This document shows positions 5,844 to 11,619 of a stretch of DNA of 11,619 nt, piece by piece. Each line of letters begins with the position of its first letter. Within the stretch, counting starts at the first letter, position 1. Made by a program: the position numbers and the translations under genes. This stretch comes from Methanobacteriota archaeon (GTDB taxonomy: Archaea > Hydrothermarchaeota > Hydrothermarchaeia > Hydrothermarchaeales > JACRDW01): NCBI GenBank assembly GCA_016212785.1, contig JACRDW010000148.1:1-11619 (forward strand), written 5' to 3'. The notes under the pieces were generated by a model. That model was not told the origin of the DNA and searched no databases. It saw nothing but the letters and a program-made list of their open reading frames with translations.

Positions 5844-5897
5844 ACTTTAGTATGTAAAATACTAAACTATAGTTTAATATTAGTAAAGTTTAAATAC
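5844..5897 (+). promoter_or_regulatory. TATA box and cluster of ACTA/TAGT inverted repeats before the ATPase gene
   Basis: The TATA-like box TTTAAATA (about 5889-5896) lies 23-30 bases before the ATG, so the message should be almost leaderless. Just upstream are two overlapping perfect inverted repeats: TTTAGTAT (5846-5853) with ATACTAAA (5859-5866), and the 14-base palindrome formed by TAAACTA and TAGTTTA (5863-5876). A further TTAGTAAAG (5880-5888) gives five ACTA/TAGT half-sites within 37 bases. ACTTTA (5844-5849) and TAAAGT (5884-5889) form the outer arms. Such density next to the TATA box suggests an operator; the binding protein is unknown. Confidence 0.55.
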
Positions 5898-5918
5898 CAG
5901 TTTGTACGATAGATATCT

Positions 5919-7082
5919 ATGTATGTAGAGCGGGAGATTAAAGAAATTTTCAAAAAAGTGTCTAAAATTTACAATATCGTAGCGGTGGTGGGTGCACGGC
6001 AGTCAGGAAAAACAACATTTCTAAAGGAGAGAATGAAAGATGTACACTCGTCATACGTTCTATTCGATGACCCGGATGTGAGGGCGCTTTTTGAAGAAGA
6101 TGTAAAAAGGTTTGAAAGGCAGTATGTCGAAGGGCATGAAGTGACGGTACTGGATGAGGTGCAGTATTGCAAAGATGCAGGAATAAAACTAAAATATCTT
6201 GCAGACAGAGACAAAAAAATATGGGTCACTTCATCATCAGAAATTATTTTAGGAAAGGAGATATTATCGCATCTTGTTGGAAGGGTTTCTATTGTTAAAT
6301 TGTATCCATTTTCGCTACACGAATTTTTGGCTTCAAAGGGTCAGAAGGAATTAACGTCAAGCATTCTTGAAAGGAACGTCTGGGAGCATGCAACATACGG
6401 AGGCTATCCTAAAGTTGTAGTTACCGAAGAGATTGAACTGAAAAAGATAATTCTTAGAGACCTGCACGATACTATGATCTTAAAAGACGTGGCAAGAACA
6501 TTTTCAATCGAAGACATACGGACACTCGAGGAACTTGTAAAATATCTATCTGTGAATATAGGGGGAGTGTTGTCTTATGAGAGTATATCAAGAAATATAA
6601 AAATCTCATTCCAGACCCTCAAGAAATACCTTGATGCCATGGAAAAAAGTTATTTGATCGTGCGGGTGCCACCATTCTATACGAACAAGACCAAGGAGAT
6701 TACAAAGCAGCCAAAGGTATATTTTTTGGACACTGGGTTAAGAAACATTGTATCGAAGACATTTAATTTGGATGGACGCCTTTTTGAAAATTATGTTCTT
6801 TCCGAATTGATAAAAATGGGGTTTGCGCCAAAATATTGGAGAACCAAATCAAAAGCAGAGGTTGATTTTGTTGTTGAAAAAGATAATACTGTTGTACCAA
6901 TAGAAGCAAAACTGAACGCCGAACCTGGTAGAATAGAGAGGAGCCTTCGTTCCTTTATAGATGCTTACAAGCCAAAGACTGCCATTGTTGTGGCATATAA
7001 AGGGGCAAAAGGCACTATGCAAGTAAATGATTGCAATGTTATATTTACAGATGCGTTGAATATGGGACAGTTTCTGAGATAA
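5919..7082 (+). CDS. AAA_14 ATPase with C-terminal DUF4143 domain
   Basis: A 387-residue protein of the AAA_14/DUF4143 family, common in archaea and bacteria but of unknown cellular role. The ATPase half shows Walker A GARQSGKT (25-32), Walker B VTVLDEVQ (75-82) and the family segment GRVSIVKLYPFSLHEF (121-136). A winged-helix-like region (about 200-250) follows. The C-terminal DUF4143 part has YFLDTGLRN (268-276), FENYVLSEL (289-297) and a PD-(D/E)xK nuclease-like core: EVDFVVE with Asp316 and PIEAK with Glu329 and Lys331. It stands alone. Hand counts of 60-base stretches give 17 and 18 G+C (6241-6300, 6781-6840) against 29-30 in rnhB and htpX (5161-5220, 781-840), so it looks acquired. It could act on DNA; nothing nearby names a partner. 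Confidence 0.92.
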   Translation: MYVEREIKEIFKKVSKIYNIVAVVGARQSGKTTFLKERMKDVHSSYVLFDDPDVRALFEEDVKRFERQYVEGHEVTVLDEVQYCKDAGIKLKYLADRDKKIWVTSSSEIILGKEILSHLVGRVSIVKLYPFSLHEFLASKGQKELTSSILERNVWEHATYGGYPKVVVTEEIELKKIILRDLHDTMILKDVARTFSIEDIRTLEELVKYLSVNIGGVLSYESISRNIKISFQTLKKYLDAMEKSYLIVRVPPFYTNKTKEITKQPKVYFLDTGLRNIVSKTFNLDGRLFENYVLSELIKMGFAPKYWRTKSKAEVDFVVEKDNTVVPIEAKLNAEPGRIERSLRSFIDAYKPKTAIVVAYKGAKGTMQVNDCNVIFTDALNMGQFLR

Positions 7083-7102
7083 AGTGTTTTAATATTTCTG
7101 CT

Positions 7103-7166
7103 CTTCCGCAAGGAAGATGGCACTACCGAAGGTAGGCGCAAAACAATTCGGTCTTGCTCGCGCAAG
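7103..7166. other. three tandem short hairpins between convergent genes
   Basis: The 94-base gap between the ATPase and the convergent scpB holds three perfect inverted repeats in a row: TCTTCC/GGAAGA with a GCAA loop (7103-7118), CTACC/GGTAG with a three-base loop (7124-7136), and CTTGC/GCAAG with a four-base loop (7153-7166). No T-run follows on either strand, so this is not a standard intrinsic terminator. It may still separate the two convergent transcripts or stabilise message ends. Confidence 0.45.
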
Positions 7167-7176
7167 CGCCAGCTTC

Positions 7177-7677
7177 CTATCGGAATTTCACCTGCTCCGC
7201 TATCGCTTTTTTCAGCTTTTCGATTTCGTGCGGGAAGCCGAAGTAGTCTGCGAATTTCTGCGTCGTTGTGAGCATCTTCGTTCTTCCCGCAGGCGCTGCG
7301 AGGATAAAGCCCTTGTTTACGAGCTCTTTGACGTGCGCGTACGTGGAGTAGCCGCGAGATTTAACGACCTCTGCCTGAGTTACGGGCTGCTTGAGAGCGA
7401 TTAGGGACAGGGTTTTCAGGACTTCCTGCGAGACGACCGGCTTTACCAGGCTGAGCATAGGAGTAGCGAAGATGTCCTTGACCTGCATCAGATAGCTGTC
7501 GCCGCCTATGCAGCGAATCTCCACAGCGCTCTCCCGCGAGTCGTAGCTGTTTTTCAGGAGCTCGATTGCATTCTTGATTTCTTCTCTGGTTGCGCCAGAA
7601 ATCTTGCAGAGTTCTTCGATTGAAATAGGCTCTATTGAAAGGAAAAGCGCTGCCTCGATGAGCTGCTCGACTTTCAT
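7177..7677 (-). CDS. scpB: segregation and condensation protein ScpB
   Basis: ScpB is the winged-helix kite subunit that dimerises on the ScpA kleisin of the SMC condensin complex, which compacts and separates chromosomes. The 166-residue protein has two winged-helix parts: residues 1-80 (MKVEQLIEAALFLS start) and about 85-155. The second holds the well-conserved stretch LSLIALKQPVTQAEVVKSRG (91-110). The C-terminus (GRTKMLTTTQKFADYFGF, about 131-148) matches the family. Its ATG overlaps the ScpA stop codon (ATGA, 7677-7674), so translation is coupled and the two proteins are made together. It is the last gene of the smc-scpA-scpB operon. Confidence 0.93.
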   Translation of the reverse strand: MKVEQLIEAALFLSIEPISIEELCKISGATREEIKNAIELLKNSYDSRESAVEIRCIGGDSYLMQVKDIFATPMLSLVKPVVSQEVLKTLSLIALKQPVTQAEVVKSRGYSTYAHVKELVNKGFILAAPAGRTKMLTTTQKFADYFGFPHEIEKLKKAIAEQVKFR

Positions 7678-8342
7678 TGCCTCACCGTCACGAAAATCTC
7701 TCCAAACAGCTCCTTCTGCCAGAGAGTTACCTTCTGCTGGGAGTCGAGGTAGAGCAGGCAGAGCAAAACCTCGACTATGCCCCTTCTAGTTTTCTCGGTA
7801 AGTATCTCTGAAAATTTTATTACTTCATGCACCTTTGCAAGGTTTTGAATTCTCTCCAGCACGTTTGCGATTTTTTCTTTTATGCTCTCCTCATCGATTT
7901 GAATCACGAGCTTTGGTTGAGTTCTGCCCTGTTTTGGAAAATTCTTCCTCAGCATTTCCTCGCCGAGGGCGCGCTGCAGAGCCTCAACAAGCTCGAATAA
8001 GGTAACCTTTCTTTCAACCTGCCTTCTCATGGGCAGCGAAAGTGCGGCAATTCCGCTGGTTTCCTCGTAGTCTGCATAGCTGCCGATAAAAAAATCGTCT
8101 ATAGTCGACTGCGGTTCCTCTCTGGGAACAAGGCTCTCTGACTTCATTTTTAGCAGTATCGCGGCTGTTAGCAGGGTTTTGCCGGAGAGGCGTAGATTTA
8201 TGGTAGCCATTTCCCTGACTTTCTGGAGAAATCTGCTGGCAATCTCAGCTATGTCAATCTGCCAGGGGTCCATCTCCTCGCTTATTACCAAATCCACCAA
8301 CATTTCAATAGGATGCGTCTCCAATTTCCAACTCAACTCCAA
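7674..8342 (-). CDS. scpA: segregation and condensation protein ScpA (kleisin)
   Basis: ScpA is the kleisin that bridges the two SMC heads and carries ScpB. The 222-residue protein has the N-terminal kleisin signature HPIEMLVDLVISEEMDPWQI (10-29) and LRLSGKTLLTAAILLKMKSE (51-70), and a C-terminal winged helix (about 150-222, TRRGIVEVLLCLLYLDSQQKVTLWQ) that binds the SMC head. The likely start is TTG at 8342: an in-frame TAG lies directly upstream, and the family usually has about ten residues before the HPxE motif. An ATG at 8303, one base after the SMC stop, would cut 13 residues from the conserved region; a TTG at 8336 is also possible. With TTG 8342 the gene overlaps smc by 38 bases. Confidence 0.92.
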   Translation of the reverse strand: MELSWKLETHPIEMLVDLVISEEMDPWQIDIAEIASRFLQKVREMATINLRLSGKTLLTAAILLKMKSESLVPREEPQSTIDDFFIGSYADYEETSGIAALSLPMRRQVERKVTLFELVEALQRALGEEMLRKNFPKQGRTQPKLVIQIDEESIKEKIANVLERIQNLAKVHEVIKFSEILTEKTRRGIVEVLLCLLYLDSQQKVTLWQKELFGEIFVTVRQ

Positions 8343-11300
8343 CTATTTTGCTTACTCCGTCCTCGTTGGATATTCCGAAAAGCTGGTCAGCAGATGCCAT
8401 GAGGCTGTCTCTTAATGAAACCACAATGAACTGCGCCTCCTTCGAAGAATCCTTTACCAGATCAGACGCCTTCTTCACGTTTTCGTCGTCCAGAAACATG
8501 TCTATCTCGTCCAGAACATAGAAAGGCGCAGGCTGGTAGCGCTGGATTGCAAATATGAACGAAAGCGCAGTCAGCGTTTTCTCTCCTCCGGACATGAGCT
8601 CAATGTACTGCGGATTCCTGCCCTCTGGCTTTGCCTGAATTTGCAGGCCGCCCTCAAGAGGAGTTGCTTCGTCGAGCAGCAGCTCAGCGATGCCGCCGTC
8701 TGAGAGCTGGGAAAATATTCTCCTGAAATTCGCTGCCACGTTCTCAAATACCTCCATGAACACTGCTTTCTTTCTGTGCTCGATTTCCTCCATCAGCTTT
8801 AGAATTGCGTTCTTCTCTTCCTGCAGTGTTTGAACGCGAACGCTGAAGCCGCCGAACTTCTCTTTAACTGCCTCAAAGTCCTCGATTGCACGCATGTTTA
8901 TCGGCTCCAGCGAAGCCATTTCCGCTTCCATTCTGGCTATCTCGCCTTCCAGGTCAGCTGTATCTATAGGCTCTGTGATGTCGAATTTTAAATCAGAATA
9001 GGCAGCGAGTGCCTTGTTGATTTCCTCGAGCTTAGCCTCAAGCCGGGCTTTCTCTATCTTCGAATATTCGGTTTTCCTGCCTACCTTGGTTAATTCCTCT
9101 CTCAGCGAGTCATTCTTCCTGCTGATTTTTTCTATACCCTTTACGAAAAACTCTCTCCTTGCTTTTGATTTATCTATCTCGGCTACTATTGTGCTTTCCT
9201 TTTCTTTAAGGTTGGAAAATGCGATTTCCAGTTCTTTTTTCTTTTTCTCGGTTGCGTCTATTTGGGCTTCAAGCCTTTTCTTGACAGAAGTTATTTCCTT
9301 CAGCTCAGCCTGCAGCTCAGAAATTCTCGGAGACAGAATATCGTTTATCTTCGAGTCGCTGAGGCTGCGCCGATTTTTCTTGCTCTCCCTCTCCTTTTCA
9401 AGTTCAAAAATTTGCAGCTCCAGATTCTTTATGTTCTTGAGGATTTCCTCAATCCCGGAAGTCTGCAGCTCTTCTTCGATTGAGTTCTTCTCTTCACCGA
9501 GCTTCGATACCACGCTGGACAGAGCTTTGATTTTTTCTTCATTCGCCTCCATCTTCTCTGAAATCTCTTTAAGCTCAGAGTATATTTCAGAAGACAGCAC
9601 TTCCCTTAACGCAATTATTTTTCTCAGCTCTTCTATGTTTTCGCCGCACGTCCTGAGCCTTTCAGACAGGACCTCTCTTTCTCTGGCGCTGTCCACTTCT
9701 TTCGAAGCCAGAGTTTCGAGCCCTGCTCTGACCTCTTCCTCTTTTTTCAGCAGCGCTTCTCTCTCTTTCTCAAGTTTTTTCAGCTCGCTCTCCAGCGATT
9801 CTATCTCTCTTTTAGAAGCATCTACTTCTTCGAAGCTCAACCCGCTCGGCTTGTAGAAACCGCCGCTCATGCTTCCAGATTTTTCTACCAAATCGCCGTC
9901 CAGAGTAACCATTCTTGCCTCGCCTATTGCGCTTCTTGCGAAGGCAAGGTCTTTTACAACGAGGGTATCCCTGAAAACATAGACGAATGCTTTTTTAAAC
10001 TTCTCGTCGAAATCAACAAGCTCCAAGGCAAAGCCGTAGGTTTTCTTTGCAATTTTTTTGGCGTTGACATCTGGCTGCGAAACCTGTAATTTGTTCAGAG
10101 GAAGAAAAGTCGCCCTGCCCAAGCGCTTTTCCTTCAGGTAGTTTATGCACTTCTCTGCGGTTGCGTCTGTATCTACCACGATAAACTGCAAGCCTCTACC
10201 AGCGGTAGCTTCCAGCGCCTTTGAAAATTTAGGATTCACTCTGCCCAGCTGCGCTATTGTGCCGTAGATTCTGCTTTCTTTAAGCTTTAAAACAGCCTCG
10301 ATTGCCTCGTTGAAAGAAGTCTTTTTGACTTGCTCCAGGACGCCAAATTTAGCACGCACCCCGGATAGCTTCTCTATATTAAACTGGATTAGACCACTGG
10401 TCTTCTGAATCTTCTTTCTGAGCTCGATGCTCTCGTCTATTAATGCGCTTTTCTGCGAGAGAGCTTTTTCCAAACTCGCATCCAGATTATTCTTTTCATC
10501 AGAAGTAGCTTTCTTTAATTCGTTCAGCTCCTCCAGCTTTGCCTTTTTCTCAGCAATTTCCCTGCCCACCTCCTGATGGATTCTGCTCTTCTCCGCTTTT
10601 CTCTCGTTCAAAAGAGCGTTCTCCCTCTCAAGTCCGAGCAGTTTGCTTCTCTCTTCTTCGAATTTAGTTCGCACGTTTGTTAGCCTTTCTCTTTTATCCA
10701 GTGCGACCTTGTCTTCTTTTGATATTCTCTCGTACTCTTTGTCCACCTCGACCCTAAGCTGCGAGATTTTACTTTCAGCGCTATGTTGCGCTTTTTCCAG
10801 AACTTCGTTGCTTGCCTCGTAATTTTTTATTTCCTCAGAAACCGCAGCAGTATTAGAGCTGCATCTTGCATAGCGTTCCTCAAGCTGCGCTATTTCCGCC
10901 TTCGCTGCGCTAAGTTTTTCTTCTTGATAAGTGAGTTCGTTCTTGAGCTTTTCGAGTTCTCTGAATATCTCGAACTGCTCTGTTTCTTCCTTCAGAATTA
11001 TGTCTGCGTTGAGCTTTTCAACTTCCTTCTTTTTGACTTCCAGTTTTAAAAGCAGGATGTTGAGATATTTATCGATTCTTTTCGTCCTCTCCTCTTCTTC
11101 CTGAATTGCGTTATTCAATTTTTCTATGCCTGCGCTGATTTCTAGGTGACTCGAGTGGAGAACAATGCCCTTGCTTCTTCTTATTTCTCCCTTCAAAAAT
11201 TCATGTCGCAAAGCGTCGTTCTTCTCCTTCTCAAGTTTTTGCAGCTGCTCCCTAACCTCGCCGAGAACCGCCTCCACCTTCGATACATTCTCAGAAACCT

Positions 11301-11619
11301 TCTCGAGCTCACGCAGCGCCTTTCTCTTTTTTTCGTCATACTCTGCTATGCCGGCAATTTCGTCTATTACTCCCCGCCTTTCTATCGGATTCATTTCTAC
11401 TATTTGAGTAACATCGCCCTGCAAGACTATGTTGTGTCCGTCGGGCTGGATTTTTGCTGCAGATAGAACGTCCAGAATCTCTGTCCTGCTGGTTCTCTTT
11501 CCGTTGAGCCTGTAAACGCTGTTGCCTTCGACGTCGATGCTACGGGTTATTTTAATCTCCTTTGAGTCGATGGGTATTTCCCTGCCGGAGTTGTCTAAAT
11601 AAAGCGAGACTTCTGCCTC
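8305..11619 (-). CDS. smc: chromosome segregation ATPase SMC, N-terminus outside window
   Basis: SMC is the motor of condensin. The frame is open to the right edge (GAG at 11619 is a full codon); 1,104 residues are visible, so only the first roughly 90 residues with Walker A are missing. Visible in order: the N-terminal head part (EIKITRSIDVEGNSVYRLNG, then NIVLQGDVTQIVEMNPIERR, Q-loop region), a long coiled coil, the hinge (about 10280-9850, IYGTIAQLG to GSMSGGF), the returning coiled coil, and the C-terminal head with the ABC signature LMSGGEKTLTAL (MSGGE near 8581-8601) and Walker B FYVLDEID (about 8499-8522), followed by the D-loop FLDD. The stretch around QGDVT and IAGIAEYDEKK is very like the Pyrococcus protein. 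scpA and scpB follow in the same operon. Confidence 0.97.
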   Translation of the reverse strand, partial: EAEVSLYLDNSGREIPIDSKEIKITRSIDVEGNSVYRLNGKRTSRTEILDVLSAAKIQPDGHNIVLQGDVTQIVEMNPIERRGVIDEIAGIAEYDEKKRKALRELEKVSENVSKVEAVLGEVREQLQKLEKEKNDALRHEFLKGEIRRSKGIVLHSSHLEISAGIEKLNNAIQEEEERTKRIDKYLNILLLKLEVKKKEVEKLNADIILKEETEQFEIFRELEKLKNELTYQEEKLSAAKAEIAQLEERYARCSSNTAAVSEEIKNYEASNEVLEKAQHSAESKISQLRVEVDKEYERISKEDKVALDKRERLTNVRTKFEEERSKLLGLERENALLNERKAEKSRIHQEVGREIAEKKAKLEELNELKKATSDEKNNLDASLEKALSQKSALIDESIELRKKIQKTSGLIQFNIEKLSGVRAKFGVLEQVKKTSFNEAIEAVLKLKESRIYGTIAQLGRVNPKFSKALEATAGRGLQFIVVDTDATAEKCINYLKEKRLGRATFLPLNKLQVSQPDVNAKKIAKKTYGFALELVDFDEKFKKAFVYVFRDTLVVKDLAFARSAIGEARMVTLDGDLVEKSGSMSGGFYKPSGLSFEEVDASKREIESLESELKKLEKEREALLKKEEEVRAGLETLASKEVDSAREREVLSERLRTCGENIEELRKIIALREVLSSEIYSELKEISEKMEANEEKIKALSSVVSKLGEEKNSIEEELQTSGIEEILKNIKNLELQIFELEKERESKKNRRSLSDSKINDILSPRISELQAELKEITSVKKRLEAQIDATEKKKKELEIAFSNLKEKESTIVAEIDKSKARREFFVKGIEKISRKNDSLREELTKVGRKTEYSKIEKARLEAKLEEINKALAAYSDLKFDITEPIDTADLEGEIARMEAEMASLEPINMRAIEDFEAVKEKFGGFSVRVQTLQEEKNAILKLMEEIEHRKKAVFMEVFENVAANFRRIFSQLSDGGIAELLLDEATPLEGGLQIQAKPEGRNPQYIELMSGGEKTLTALSFIFAIQRYQPAPFYVLDEIDMFLDDENVKKASDLVKDSSKEAQFIVVSLRDSLMASADQLFGISNEDGVSKIVGVELEIGDASY

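Noticed and set aside
9014..9856. Long open frame on the plus strand, opposite smc
   Set aside because: It is extremely rich in Ser, Phe and Leu, the expected antisense reading of Glu/Lys-rich coiled coil, and has no motif or promoter.
1..11619. CRISPR array, insertion sequence or integrase
   Set aside because: No regularly spaced direct repeats, transposase or recombinase motifs, or terminal inverted repeats with target duplications were seen by eye.

Overview
The window looks like a piece of an archaeal chromosome; the exact lineage cannot be fixed from sequence alone. The case for an archaeon: genes with little or no leader behind TATA-like boxes about 25-30 bases upstream (nfo-like gene, phosphoesterase gene, toxin gene, ATPase gene), a tRNA gene without encoded CCA, a short archaeal-style RNase HII, a stand-alone LigD-type 3'-phosphoesterase, and an SMC whose head and hinge read like the euryarchaeal protein. 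A bacterial-type tRNA-guanine transglycosylase and a QueH homologue are the exceptions and are among the most interesting content.

Layout from left to right. (1) 2-1452, plus strand: the 3' part of tgt, then an HtpX-type membrane protease carrying a canonical EF-hand-like loop. (2) 1453-2041, minus: a two-gene module resembling a toxin-antitoxin pair (DUF4258-like protein, then a YgiT-type zinc finger fused to an AbrB domain), with a palindrome between its TATA box and start codon. A roughly 260-base stretch without a gene follows. (3) 2335-3645, minus: a tight operon of 3'-phosphoesterase, Nudix hydrolase and QueH. (4) 3680-4501, plus: an endonuclease IV-like enzyme transcribed divergently from that operon through a 34-base shared promoter region, overlapping the start of a decayed metallo-beta-lactamase-fold lipoprotein gene (4498-4966). 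(5) 4967-5040, minus: tRNA-Thr(UGU). (6) 5115-5741, plus: RNase HII. (7) 5919-7082, plus: an AT-rich, probably acquired AAA_14/DUF4143 ATPase behind a dense cluster of ACTA/TAGT inverted repeats. (8) 7177-11619, minus: scpB, scpA and smc, a complete condensin operon except for the SMC N-terminus, which lies outside the window.

Functional themes: genome maintenance dominates (SMC-ScpAB, RNase HII, endonuclease IV-like, phosphoesterase, Nudix). The tgt-queH pair suggests queuosine at tRNA position 34. The two accessory loci, the toxin-antitoxin-like pair and the DUF4143 ATPase, both carry TAGTAT/ATACTA repeats in their promoters. This raises the untested idea of a shared AbrB-type regulator. 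I did not find a clear-cut new defence system; the zinc-finger/AbrB module with its operator is the nearest candidate.
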